Assembly: GCF_030272615.1 (NCBI RefSeq)
Contig: NC_081412.1
Location: 339,692,870-339,756,869, forward strand
Length of the DNA stretch: 64,000 bases
Source of the DNA: Cryptomeria japonica
Taxonomy: Eukaryota > Streptophyta > Pinopsida > Cupressales > Cupressaceae
Reading direction: 5' to 3'
The position numbers and the translations under genes are program-made. Under the pieces are notes generated by a model. That model saw only the letters and a program-made list of their open reading frames with translations. It did not search any database and was not told where the DNA came from. Positions 23,975 to 36,900 of this stretch are shown piece by piece. Each line of letters starts with the position of its first letter. Position 1 is the stretch's first letter.

Positions 23975-25835
23975 TGTATTTAATGAGATTTTTTGTTGGC
24001 TGGGTAGAGATCAATGTCATTGTCATCAAGGCACTTTCCATTTCTATACGAGTTTTTGATAACATGTAATGTCCCCTCTTTGCGCCTAGTCAGCATGGGA
24101 GTACCATTAGCCTATTCCGAGTTCCTGTAGGCTAAATGGTTTTTGTTAAGGGATTTTGTATCCTGGTTGAGTTCATGCAGGAGTTTCTTGGGCTTTCCTG
24201 CAGAGTTTTCTATTTGTGGCAGGGAGTTATTTTTAGTACTCACTATTTATAGTAAGTCAATGGGCCACCAATTTCTTCAGTCAGTGGGGGGTTCCTATCT
24301 TTAACTTTGGTGAGTTCAAAGGCTTCAAAGAAATATTTGTTTTATTGGCCATTTCAATCTTTTTAATGCCTTTAAACTTTTGGAAGAGTCCCCCATGGCC
24401 TGGTAGAATGACATTGTTTTTAGAAGGGGGACTATTATCGCGATGGCCTAGTTGAATAACATTGTTTTTAAAAGGGGGACCATTATCCCCATGGCCTAGT
24501 TGAATAACATTGTTTTTAAAAGGGGACCATTATATTTCCTTGACTTAAGGCTAAAATAATGCCTTAGAAAATAGATGCCTAAGGGAGAAAAGGAAATATT
24601 TAAAATGCAAAATATTTTAAGAAGGCAAAAAAGTGGGAAAACCCTAAAGTTGCCCTAATTCACTCTCTCATTCTTTAAAAAGGAGATTGAGCCTTAATTT
24701 GTGCATCTTTGTTTTGGTGAATATAAGATAATGCTGCTGGAATTTCCCCAGAGAACAGAAACTGCTGGCTAGAGGACGAAAACCCTTAGCTGGAACACTA
24801 GTTTCGGTGGTGAGAGATCCACCCTAACTGGTCATTGCATCAGAGATCGAAGTTTCAGTGTTTTTTGGCCTGTGTGGGGTTTTGGTTATGGAATGATGAA
24901 GATTTTCAAGGTTTTCTGATTTGGGTTTCTAGTTTTGGTATGTGGTTTGAATGTTTGGTGTGGGGTTGGTGTTGACTTGGTTTCATTTTCTGCATGCTGG
25001 AGTTGATTTTCAGAAATCAGGAAGATGCCCTACTCTAAGTAGCTGAAGCAAACTTGTGAACGTATCTCTTGAAGGTTGGAGATTATCAATCTGGGTATTA
25101 CTTCTATTGACTTATTACAGTTGGCTGATCCATTTTGTGCCATCATTTGCATTGTTTGGCAAAGTACAGATTTTACTAGAGTAAATCGCTCCTCAAGGTG
25201 GCTGTACTGCCTGCCCTTGGCTGGTGTTTCAGACTGAGTTCAAATCAGTCATACTTGGGGTCTAAAATCTGCATATTGTGAGATCATTAAAAAGGGGTAA
25301 TTACTGGTAAAGTTTAAGAAGCTGATTGCTGTTTGTTTGGCACTCACATGCGCCCTCTCTTGTTCCATGGGAGTGAGTTTACTGCCCTTATTATATTCCA
25401 ATTTATTATCAGGACATTCTGATTTCAGCTGCTTGTCTTTTTGGTATTGTTTTTGTGTGAGGAATTGAACAGCAGTAGATGTATTCTACTAATATCTCCT
25501 AACATTGCATGCATCTGAAGCTAACATTTAGTAGCCAAGCTGCCTTGTTTTCTTTATTGTTTCCGCATGATTTTTTGAAAAATAAATCAGGGGTGAACAT
25601 TTCATAACATGTAACTGTGCTTCGGAAATTTCGCTGTTCAATTAGATTTTTTGTTTGTTGGCTAGAGATTAATACCATTACCATCAATGCACTTTCCATT
25701 TTTACACGAGTTTCTGATAACATTAACTATGGTTTGACAATTTTGCTTTTCAATGAGTTTTTTTGTTTGTTGGGTAGAGATCAATGTCATTACCGTCAAT
25801 CTGCTTTCCATTTTTATACAAGTTTCTGATAGCAT
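23975..25835 (+). repeat. Three copies of a ~110-bp tandem repeat, split by a solo LTR
   Basis: Copies share a core like GTAGAGATCAATGTCAT followed by CACTTTCCATTT and GATAACAT. They lie at about 23980-24064, 25610-25720 and 25721-25835. Removing the LTR at 24065-25604 and one target duplication restores head-to-tail order. Confidence 0.75.
24065..25604 (+). mobile_element. Solo LTR (1,540 bp) with 5-bp target duplication
   Basis: Starts TGTAATGTCCCC and ends ACATTTCA, flanked by TAACA at 24060-24064 and 25605-25609. The TATA-like ACTATTTATAGTAAGTCA lies at 24242-24259. No primer site or coding DNA lies inside, so it is a solo LTR left by recombination. The host tandem repeat confirms the insertion point. 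Confidence 0.9.
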
Positions 25836-26110
25836 GCATTTTTACAGACATATTTGGTATGTTTGCATATGTTCTATTAACATCTTGCGATTTACATCAT
25901 TTCAATTGAAATCATTTTTTGAATTGGCTCCTGGATATGATGCATCATGTGATGCAATAGGTTTTATGTTTCGAGTGTATATTGTATATATGTGGGATTA
26001 TAGTGACTGATATAGGAGATGTGTGGATAATTAGCCTGTGAATCATAGTCCTTAGATTATTATTGAATGCAAAGAAGTATTTAATTGATTTTGCCTTGTT
26101 TTCAACACAG

Positions 26111-26157
26111 AGCTATATAGGAGAAGCCGATTTAGCAATTGCACGGGGTATTTTGAT
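26111..26157 (+). CDS. GET4: GET4 exon (first one in the window)
   Basis: Get4 is the cytosolic tail-anchored protein targeting factor that, with Get5/Ubl4a-type partners, links the Sgt2 pre-targeting complex to the Get3 ATPase (family knowledge). The exon reads SYIGEADLAIARGIL plus two bases of a Met codon, between CACAG acceptor and GTAAGT donor. Joined to the exons at 26312, 52012, 52370 and 52608 it gives 118 residues and a stop, all in frame and with canonical GT-AG introns, matching the conserved C-terminal third of eukaryotic Get4. Upstream exons for the helical-repeat N-terminal part (about 200 residues) were not found between 15.7 and 26.1 kb and probably lie before the window or are hidden. 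No lesion is visible, so this may be a live gene. Confidence 0.88.
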
Positions 26158-26311
26158 GTAAGTATCTAAAGCTGTATAATCTTCTAGATGCTATCTATAT
26201 CATTGTCTAGGAGAGAAATTAACATGTTTTTATGTTTTAATTATGAACAGTGATACTCAAATGCTTTGATTTTTTCCCCCACTCATCCTGCTTTGTTTAT
26301 CTTTCCTGTAG

Positions 26312-26440
26312 GTACTTGGTATCAGGGGACTTACGAGATGCAAATTGTTTAATGGATGAATTAAGGGAACAATCTACATTGAAGGAGATTGTGTTGCCGA
26401 GTACACCCTTATTGCAATTTGTTGAGTATCTCTTGCTGAC
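26312..26440 (+). CDS. GET4: GET4 exon
   Basis: Acceptor TGTAG, donor GTGAGT. Reads YLVSGDLRDANCLMDEL, then an acidic and Thr/Ser-rich connector and LLQFVEYLLL; this is the family's characteristic block just before the LERDALPLF segment. The preceding intron is only 154 bp. The exon ends with AC of a Thr codon completed at 52012. Confidence 0.9.
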
Positions 26441-26877
26441 GTGAGTCATCCTTTTCATACTAGATATCTTGTTGAATACATGTCCTAAAAAGAGACACAC
26501 TTCCAGCCAATTGTTTTGTATCTGTAAGCGTTCACTATACTTTTGATTAATATATTAGAGAAATCAAATACACAATGAGAAACCTTCTTTTTATGGGATA
26601 AAATAAAATAATCATAGAATCATATGAATTGCTATTCTTTATATGTAGCTTTCACATCTGTTCAATTCTTCCTGCACTTCCTCAAACTTTTGGCATGTGT
26701 TTTTGTTCTCTTGGAAATTTTGGGTGCTCACTCTGATTAGTGTAAGCACATTGAGTGGTAATATTTCTTCCTTTTAATATTAACATAAAATCTGTTATAA
26801 GGTTTACTTTATCTCTCTAATATTTTTATTTTTGATGGTCTTTGCTACTGGAGTGAATTAACTTCCAAGCCTTCCCA

Positions 26878-28050
26878 TGTTGGATATTGTTGCTGCTAGG
26901 ATATGTTGTTGTCATTGATGTCAACATATTCCTGTGTTCTAGTATTGCAGAGAGTTGGTTTGGTTGTTTTAGTTGTTATGTTGCAGATGTGCTGGTGGGG
27001 ATTTGTGATTTCAGTAATGATGTATCTCTAGTTGATTTAGTGTTGGTTTCATGATGATATGTGGTGATTTGATCGGGTTATGGATTCTAGTATGAGGATT
27101 GGTTTTTTAGTGTTGAATGTTGCAGTGTTCTGGTATTTGATCCGTTGTGCTCCCGAATGATTATATCTTGAGTTGTAGATCTGGGAGAGTGTTTGGAATG
27201 TTCATGTATATCTTCAATTCAGATGGTTCATGATTGGTGCTCCGCAAGTTATCTTTCTAATCCCAATTGCTGTTGTTGAGTGTTCTTGAGTATCAATGTG
27301 TTGATCGATGAAGATTTGATTAAGTGGTGTTGGTGCAGCTATTGTGGATGGTTCTAACATGCTTGTTGGTATTTCCTAATTGTGTCCTATTTGTTTTGCT
27401 GGTCTGCATTGATCATTGTGCTCGTTATTGAAGTTCTTATGGGTCCAGTGATGTTCTTCGTGTTATGCGACATTTTCGGTGGTGTAGCGTGTTGCGGATG
27501 ATCTTGGCGAGATTTCTAGTGGTATTGCGTGTTCGAGGATTTTTATTTGGGTCCATGCTATGTTGTCATGGCATTGGATTTGTCTGGTGGTTGTTTTATG
27601 TATCGTGTGATGTAATTTTTTAATTAGGTCTTAAGGGTTGAGTCGACCTTGTAGTCAAGGTTGATGATTTGTATAAATAGGTGTCATATTCATGCACTTT
27701 GGATATCGGTGCTGTGTTTGCATTATCAGAGAGTGGTATATGTGCGAACAAGCAAATTCATCTTTTGGTGAGAAGTGTAGAGCAAAGAGTGTTGCATGGC
27801 AGACAAATGTGCGTAACCGGAACTGTCATCAGGCATTTGGAGATGCTATTCTTTCAGTTCATCTAATCCAGATTGTTGTATGATCTTTGTAAGGTGGTGA
27901 GCCTTCCTCAGGGTTGTAGCCCTTCTTGTTTTTGAGCAATGAGCTCTAGGCAGTGTGCCTAAATGCATGTGCATTCCCCACTGTAATATTTTCACATACT
28001 AGTGCAGAGTATCATCTTATTGTGGTTTTCCTTCATTGTTGTTGCCAACA
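26878..28050 (+). mobile_element. Probable solo copia-type LTR
   Basis: Starts TGTTGGATATTG and ends TTGCCAACA, giving a 6-bp inverted end. The flanks TCCCA (26873-26877) and TTCCA (28051-28055) agree at four of five bases. Near the start is TTGTCATTGATGTCAACA, which recurs near the start of the copia LTRs at 31078-32458 and 59676-61302. No primer site or gag follows it. Confidence 0.65.
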
Positions 28051-28586
28051 TTCCAAAAGTCCATAGTGATTATAGAGCCTTCCTTGTTCATGATACATTT
28101 AGACACACGATATGTTTTGAAGATGCATGCTAATATGTTTTCTTATTTAAACACCTTTTATCAAGGGATGAATGTAGCTACATTGGTTAAAGTTATGCCT
28201 AACCACCAAGACTTGATCATCATTCTTGGTTGTTTTTTGAAATGTTCTGACAGTAAATAAAGATGTATTTCATATTTGTCCACTGAGCTTGCAATAGCTT
28301 AAATTTTCAAGAAGAAATTTTCTTTCAGCTTTGTTTGCTTGCATTTTCAAAAATGGTAAGTATAATCTTTTTCCATAGCTTCCAATTTACATTTTTTATC
28401 TCATTTGTGCATTCCTTATGCAGAAGATAATTGATCATTAATTATGCGAGTTGCCTCATTTAATATTTGTGTCACTTCCTGAGCTCCCATAGACGTTTTT
28501 AGGTTGATGGATATTTTGAATTTATGGGAATCTTTTTGTTATATCCAATGGGTCACTTGGTTTAACTGAAATTATCATCACCTCTT
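28051..28586. other. GET4 intron DNA, nothing recognised
   Basis: Unassigned. The frame at 28036-28260 is open but crosses the LTR end and has no known motif. Confidence 0.3.
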
Positions 28587-29910
28587 TGTAATGTCCCCAA
28601 CTAGGGATTACCTGAATTTCGTCCTAAATTAATAATTCCATAATATAGTTTATCATTTTTTCGAATTATGAGATTGACTTAATCTATTTATTAAATAAAC
28701 TTACGAATTGACGAATAAATACATGGATTAATAGCACATATATTGGAAAGAATGATAACTATGTCTTTTTACCTATAACCAATCATAGTTTAGTTTGGTA
28801 GGAAAGCCTTGAGAGGGTGCCTATAAACTGCTCAACCCAACTAAGCCCAAGAGCGCGCAGCGTCCCACTATGACAACTCACGTCTTGGCCCACAAGGGGC
28901 AGGAACGTCCCACTATGACAATTCCATCCCTTAGGGTGGCATACTTAGCTTGGGAGAACCGGTAAACTGCAATTCCCTAACATACTTCCTCCATTCATTC
29001 CTTTAATTGATTACAAGATAAGACACGCATATATAAATAATCTAAGAAAATATAATCAAGTATATATATATCAAGCCAATATAAATCTTGCTAACATCAT
29101 TATCATATATAAATCTATTATCCTTATTCTTATTTGAATATATATACATATAAAATTATATTACCAATATATTTGGTAATTACCTACTATATAAATTATT
29201 AACACCACTTCTACCTATTGTGGCTGTAAAAGCAGACAGATCTGACATGCATCAGATTTGGTCTGCCACAGTAATGAAATTAAATATCACTGTCATCGTA
29301 TTGCAGTCTATATTAATAGTATTATTAAATTCTGCATAATAACATTATCAAGCTTCATATATTAAGCATAGGTATTAAGCACATCCCCATGCATACCACC
29401 AAGAAGACAAATGTTACTACCTGTAACTTGATAACAATTCTGATCTGATCTGATCAATGGTGATGTCACTAGATGCTTTTGATTCCTTCCCTTTATATCT
29501 CTCAATTTGAGGGAGAGGTCACACCTCTTCATCATGTATGCCCTTTGGCAAGAGACACACCCTTTCACCATTAGCGCCCTTTGAAAGAGTGCAACTCTTC
29601 ATTATTTCTACCCTTTGAAAGGGACACAACCTTTCATAATCAGATCTGCACTTATTATTTAAATCAGATGTGCACTTCTGATTTCCAAATTATTCCCCCG
29701 TCTCAAATGAGGTTTTCTTCTCCCTTTTATATCTCATTGTTGAGGGAGTTGCAACTTTTCCTATCATGTCTTTTGACTTTTCATTAACTTAATTAATTTT
29801 TAATTAATCATATTTAATTATATTATTTTATATTTTAATTTAATTTTTAATGTTTTAATTTTATTATTATAATTTATTATTAAATTCTATTTCAAAGTGG
29901 GGACATTACA
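28587..29910 (-). mobile_element. Solo LTR with 12-bp inverted ends
   Basis: Both ends read TGTAATGTCCCC inward (1,324 bp). Flanks CTCTT (28582-28586) and CCCTT (29911-29915) match at four of five bases. TATA-like GATATAAAGGG and GATATAAAAGGG occur on the minus strand near 29500 and 29725, so it is taken as minus. Related to the split LTR at 12454-15400 in the opposite orientation. Confidence 0.75.
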
Positions 29911-31077
29911 CCCTTTTAAAAGATAAAAAAAATCTTAACATTGTACTCTTCTGCATAGTGAAGTTAGTTGTTGGAACTTGGTCCTCTTGGTTGAGAAGTA
30001 TCTGTTATGTACCCTAGATTCTTGCACTAAATGAGCATGATATGCTGCTTAAGAGGAAGGAAAATGATGTTCTCCAAACCTACAGTATTTCGAATGGCAG
30101 AAGACTCTTAAGGAAATGTCCTTGCAGGTCATACTTTTGAAGAGGAAAGAGAGTTTCATAAATGACTAGGAGAACTTGAAATATGTTTTCTATAATGAAA
30201 GAGTAGCGTTACTATGATATGAATGCAATTATCTAGGTCTAAATAACCAAAATGTGTTAATAATTTATGCTATAGCTTGATGAATGATATAACTGACCTA
30301 TGAACAGCAATTTGAGATGGAAGGTGTCTTCTGGCATGGATTCTATGAATCTAATCGGTGGCCTAAAAAACCTAACAAATCTGTTTGTCTTTGATAATAG
30401 AATACTTAAACCATAGTTAGTAGGAAACTCAAGTTTAGTGAGAATCGCATGTAAAATATGTTAGTCAGGTGTGTTGTAAGATTTAAAACTAGCATAAATA
30501 ATATCTTAATATTATTGTAATTGTGGTCCCTAACAGAATGGACTGCCACATTAGTGAGGAATCTTGAGATTCTCCCTGCAAGCATTATCTTTCCACTTGC
30601 ATTGTTTCCTATGATGCATAAGAGGCATTACATTGGCCATTGAAATTGGGGATTACTAAGGGATCTTATGGAGCATCTTTGACTAGCTAATAAAAGTCAT
30701 GTACAACAGCAATTAAATACTCCAAATTGGAGTGATTGGTTTGAAATGGTGGATTCCTTCATTGGAGGGTTCATGGAATCTCATGAAGAATTTACATGTT
30801 ATTCATGAGGTGAGGTGCACAATTCTGATTGGAGGAGCGTTTACCAAGCTTGGGCCATGGTTTTGAGTCCTTGGAATTGGAAATCACTTGTTTCCTAGAC
30901 TGCTCATTGCTTATAAACTAAATATTTGGGGTTTTTATTTGTGTGATTGCTTGGCCTAGTTTGCTACAATTTGCATTTAAATCTATCTAGCAAATCTCCC
31001 TTTGTTTATATTATTTATATTGTATTTCCTTTCATTTATTAAATCTTTCTACTTATATAGGTTGTAAGAGGGAGGGC
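29911..31077. other. GET4 intron DNA, nothing recognised
   Basis: No open frame of note and no clear repeat structure. Confidence 0.3.
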
Positions 31078-32458
31078 TGATGATATGATGAATCAATAAT
31101 GATCCCGTCAACTACTGAGAGGGGGGGTGAATTAGTAGATAGAAAACAAACAAAACTTTCACCAAACTTAAACCCAACTCATAAACAACTTCTGAACTAA
31201 CTTGTTTAGATGCTGAACCATAAATTGTTACTGCACTTTCAAGTTTACCGGTTGACTAAGATATCAATATAACAGTGTAATTAGATCTATAACTTAGATA
31301 CCTTTTATCCAAAACATCAAAACACTTTACTACTATTAGTAATATATCATTTCAGATCACTTCTGGTCATCTAAACATGTCTTAGTGGTTTTACCAGTTA
31401 AACATATTAACCATATCAAAAACATACACAATATCATTCGCCACTTGACACAATGATTTTTGACGTGGAAACCCAAATGGGGAAAAACCACGGTGGGGAT
31501 GAATACCCACAAGTATTCTGAACTCTTTTGAAGTTCGCCTTGTTAGGAGCCAAGCCTTGTTAGAAGCTTTACAAAAATGTCCTATTAAGAACAGATCCGA
31601 TTAAAGACCACCCAGTTAAGGGATTAACTATAATACCCTGTTAAGAGCAATACCCTGTTAGGAGTAACTTCAGTAAAGGACTTGAAATCCAAGCTAATGG
31701 ATCACCTAGTTAGAGGATTTAGATAGCACCAAGCCTGTTAAAGCTAGTTAGGAGATTTTACTGTTGTAATTGTTAGAGAACAACAGGGTCTTTTTGATCT
31801 GGCAATAGCACTACTTTGCTTGATCAGATCCTCTTAAGCTCCCATTTGCCTTCAAAACATTTTGCAGATACTCCTTCTGGCTCGGCATCAATCAGACTAA
31901 CACATATAACCAAAATTGCCAACACTATTACAAAACAACTCATCGACCTTATCAGCAAATAAAATAGGTCGGTAACACATCACAAAACCTAAGATCTCAT
32001 AGAGATTACAAACATATCGGTTCAAACATGACTGTTAGATTACATAGTAATCATCTGCAAATTTGTTCTAGACAATCACGACCGCTCCTTGATCACCACT
32101 CATCGAATCCTGTAACTCATCACGCGGTTTCCACTTCATGCAATGCACTTGCTCATTCCCAAGATAAAACAGTTATCTTCACGTGCTAAAACTATTTTGA
32201 AACTAATCATCTGCAACATGCATACGTGGCATAATCATCTCCGATCACTATTCGATCATAAACCGATTCTCCAAGCTCCATTGGTTAGGGTTACCGGTTG
32301 ATCACTCTGCTTGAAATAACAATACCGGTTTCCAACTGCTTCACTACCGGTTGCAATACCTCATCACTACCGGTTGCAATACAACTCCATTACCGTTTAC
32401 TATTGACATCAATGACAACACTATAGTTCATCAATGTAATTTTCATGCAATTCCAACA
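31078..32458 (-). mobile_element. Solo Ty1-copia LTR (1,381 bp) with exact target duplication
   Basis: On the minus strand it starts TGTTGGAATTGCATG at 32458 and ends ATATCATCA at 31078. AGGGC flanks both sides (31073-31077 and 32459-32463). Near the 3' end it carries TTCACCCCCCCTCTCAGT, the counterpart of TTCACTCCCCTCTCAATG just before the end of the copia LTR at 59676-61302. No coding DNA, so a solo LTR. Confidence 0.85.
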
Positions 32459-33432
32459 AGGGCATTTAGTGGGACCTTTGCATCGGTTAATTTAGGTTCC
32501 TAAGATACAAAATGGTAATTACTTTGAGGATGGAGCTTGAGAAGCTCAATAGACAAAAGTTTGAGCCTTGGAAGCTCAAGATGGATAATCCAATTAATAT
32601 TTTGGAGCATCTAGATGACGATTGCATGGTCAAACATAGGAAATATTGAAAATATAATGTTTATTTCTAATTTCCTGGTTTCTTCGAAATAGAAAAACTT
32701 AACCTAGTTTGAGCTGCTTTAAAGGTATTTTTCCTTTGGCTATCTTAAGTAACTGCTAAAGCTTGACTTAGTTTTAGTTGCCTTGGAGTGAAGCACTAGG
32801 CTCTTTTTCTTAGCTGCAAGTGAAGGTTTTGGAGGCCAATTCTACTATAAAGGCTTCCAAAAATGCAATTTCGAAAATGTAGAAAATAGCAAAAAATAAA
32901 TATTTGATATTTCCTAGACTTGACCATATAATTATCATTTAGATGCTCTAGTATGTTAGTCGGCTGAAGGGAGAATCTCTTAGTTGATTGAGACCCACTT
33001 GATTGTTGTGGGTGGATAGATGCCCTTGAATATGATTATTGATAAGTGGGATAAACTTCACACAAAGATTGGGAGTAGAATCCATCTATGCATTTTATAT
33101 TCCCTAAGAATGAGTATGGATACTTTGTGACAAAACTTGAATTCTTTTAACATTGTGGTAAGCCAATTAGCATTGATAGATGTGAAAATAGATGCGGAAG
33201 ACAAGGATTTGTGCTGTAGGGTGATGCCCTTCCATAGATAAAGAGATAGGCAATGGTGGTTTGGATTTATAAAGAAAGTAGAGAGATTGTTGTCTGAGTC
33301 CTTGTAGAGGCACTAATATCTGCCCCAAATCTCATAGTGAATGGGGCTGAAATGCTCCTCAATCTGCACCTCCTAGAGGGAGAAAATATGATAGATATGG
33401 CCTTGGCAAAGACTATTATGATCCATTCAAAG
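32459..33432. other. GET4 intron DNA, nothing recognised
   Basis: Includes short repeats of GAAGCTCAA around 32535-32580. The hAT element at 33433 is inserted in this unclassified sequence, which continues at 37902. Confidence 0.3.
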
Positions 33433-33911
33433 CAAAGTTCCCAGACCTGGACTCGGCTCGGACTCGGCAAGGCCGACTCGACTCGTGACTCGGCTATGAC
33501 TCGGCGACGACTCGGCTATGACTCGGCAAAATAAAAAACCCTTGAAATTTAGAGATTTTTAACGATTTAAAACTTGTTTCATGCACCCATTATTGAATAA
33601 AGCTTAAAGACACTATAACATCATCAAATAGAAGCTAATTTGATCACATACATAAACATACATCCATCACATGCGTAGAAATGTAAATTGTAGCTGAAGG
33701 AAATAGAAAACATAGATATATAGAGTTATAAATGTTGTCAAATGTATATAAAATCCATGACATCAAATGTTCCCAAACATATATATAACTGTAAACAAAA
33801 ACAAGTCTATGGCTCAGGCTCTAGCTCATCCTCAGCCTCAGAGTAGTCTGTCTGCCTCCTACAAATGCGTCTAAGGTAGGTCCTGGATGACTGAGAAGCC
33901 ATAGTCTCCGC

Positions 33912-36900
33912 CTATGAGGTGCCTGTGCCGGATCGTGCTCTATCCTCCTCTGCCATAGCCACAGCCTCAGCCTCTCTGTCTGCCTGGTCAACCCACTCAT
34001 GGTCCTCCTCAGTGAAGACGGGATCAGTAGACTCAGTGATCCACTCAGACTCTGGATCGATCTCCGCTAAAGTGATCAGAGAGGAGTCAGTGTCCAAAAT
34101 CTGTCTGGTCCTAAGACAGAGGTTGTAATGAAGAAAAACAAGATCATTCAACCTCTCCACAGACAATCTATTACGCCTCTTTGAGTGGATGTGCTCGAAC
34201 ATGGACCAATTGCGCTCACATCCAGAAGCGCTGCATGGCTGGCTCAAAATACGGATGGCAATTTTTTGAAGGTTTGGGGTTGAGGGCCCAAACATTTGCC
34301 ACCATCTATCTGAAATAACGAAAAAGAAAAAGAAATCAAACTCATTTCCAACTTTAAGGCTAGATTATAAAATCAAAAATTAAAATGCATAAGCCATAAA
34401 CTTAAGAATCTTAAGTTTACATATATTTCTACCTGGTTGCAATTGTGTTCGAGCCTCTATGCAGATGTTGCTTGCGAAGATTGCCCCTTCTCGATTATTA
34501 TATTTATCCAGCTGGAGCGTTGTACTTGAGGCTGTGCCATCAGTACACAACTTTTGAACCACTGTATACAGGCCACTAAGAACCTCCTCATCTGCCTTGA
34601 AGTCATCACGGAATCGAAATGCCAGATTGAGGTAATAGGCTGCTGCATGGATGGGCCTGTGAAGCTGGTTCTGCCATCTCCTATCAATAATCTCCCAAAC
34701 GGGGCCATACTTATCCTCATCTCCTGCATATATGGACCTAATGGCCTCCTTGGCCCTATCCATACCCTCATATATATAGCCCATAGAGGGCTTCTCCCCA
34801 TCAACAACTCGTAGGAGAACTACGAGGGGCTCAGTGACCTACACATAATGTTAAACAAAAACAATTAAGTCACAAATTAAATTAAAAAAAAGAAAAATTG
34901 CAAAGTTAAATTGTTAATAAATTAAAATTAAATTACTAAATAGCTAAGTTACCGGTTCCGGTTCGGATTCGGGTTCGGATTCGCGGATTCGGCCAAAAAA
35001 AAAATATTTTGGGTACGGGTACGGGTTCGTCCGTACATATATATATATATTTTAATTTTTTTTAATATATATATATATATGTTCAAACTTCAAACATCAA
35101 AATTATATATGTAAAAATAAGATTAAAAAAATTGTTTTTTTATTGTTTTTAATTGCTTTCTAACCCGTGGGCCCCGTTTTTGGGAACCCACGGGCTTGGG
35201 TTTACCCGGGTCCTCTTGGGTTCGCCTGGTCCTGGTCCCAGCCTGGTTCGCCCTGGGTCCCACCCGGGTCCTGCCTAGGCGGCTGGGTTCCTTGTGGGTC
35301 ATGGCAGGACCCACAGGGAACCCAGCCGCCTGGGCAGGACCCAGGTGGGACCCAGGGCGAACCAGGCTGGGACCAGGACCGGGCACGGACCAGGACCAGG
35401 ACCCAGCCAAAATAGGCAAGAACCGGTATCAGAGCTAAATAGTAGATACTAGATAGTAGATACTAAATGTTAAATTGTAATAAATTTACCTGCATGGTTT
35501 CTCCACAGGGGGTCCAAAAACTTGGCTCATCAAAAATGCAATTTACCACATCTATCCCTGCAGTGGTCGTAGCATAGGATGAGGAAGTCCACTCCTCACC
35601 AACAAACATACGCCTCAAAGCCGCCTTTGATTTTATCAAGGATTTCAGTGTGAGGAAGTTTGAGGCAAACCTCGTGATACCAGGACGAGCCAACTCCTTT
35701 TGCCCCGTGTATTGCCTCATAATGCTAAGGACCAATGCATGATTGTAGATAAACTTGCTGATATTTTTGGCCCTTTCAACTATTGATTTCACCCATTCAA
35801 GCTTACCAATATCCTCCAACATGAGGTCAAGGCAATGGGCCGCACAAGGAGACCAAAAAATTTTCGGGTGCCTCTCCATCAAAAGTTTACTTGCAGCAAT
35901 TTTAAGTTAATTAGAAATTTTGATTTGTTAAGAAAATTTTAAATAATCATAGATGCCTCTCCATCAAGACTTGAAAAGTTCAAAATTTACTTGCAACAAC
36001 ATAACTTGCTGCATTATCTGTCACCACCTGCACCACATTTTCTTCCCCCACCTCTTGTATGACTTCCTCAATAGCCTCACATAAGTATGTGGCATTTTTC
36101 ACATGTGAGGAAGCATCAATAGATTTCAAGAACATGGTGGATCCTGAAAATAGAGTTTCAAACTTTCAACAAATCAAAATTTAATTTATTCAATGCATTT
36201 AGGGAAGTACAAATTAGAATGAATCATGATCAATCACCTCCGCAGGAAACAAGAAAACTTAGGAGTGTTCTATTCCTCCTATCCGTCCAACCATCTGTCA
36301 TGATGGTGCAACCCTTTTGGCTCCAAGACTGTCGGTGGTCCTCTAGCTCAACTTTCATATCCTCAACCATTTGTAACAAGAGGGGGCCACTTAACTTAGC
36401 ATCGGTAGGGGCTTTAAACCCCGCACCACAAATGGTTATGGAATCTACCATGCCTTGCCAATAAGGAGACCTGTCACAAATAGATTATGATTAGACAAAG
36501 TAGAGTTCAACTTCAAACTATAAATTTACTTTTAAACTTAAAGCAATCAAATCAAAAAGAATTACCTGGCTGCAATAAATGGAATGTTGCAAAAGTACCA
36601 AAACTTGCAAATTTGTTTTCTTGCAGCGTCATGAACCTCCTTGTTCCAACCCATGCCCTCAAGCGAGGGTTGTGCCCCAGGAGTACTACGCGGCACAAAA
36701 TAACTATCCAACCTGGATTTCCGAACTCTAGGGCCAAAGGTAATAGTGCCACTAGGAGGAGTAGAAGTAGAAGCACTAGCACTAGCAGAAGCACTAGGGT
36801 GAAAGGGAGGCATTGAAGAACCCTCTCCAACACAGCCTACGGATGTGGATGCGGATGCGGATGCGGATGTGGGTGCATGGGAGCCAATAGCACTTAACTC

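Noticed and set aside
23000-26110. Search for upstream GET4 exons
   Set aside because: No segment with acceptor, donor and the expected N-terminal Get4 motifs was found; the coding pieces near 23 kb belong to a hAT transposase.
35123-35438. Open frames of 80-98 codons rich in Pro, Gly and Arg on both strands
   Set aside because: They lie in the GC-rich palindrome of the MITE; openness on both strands follows from base composition.
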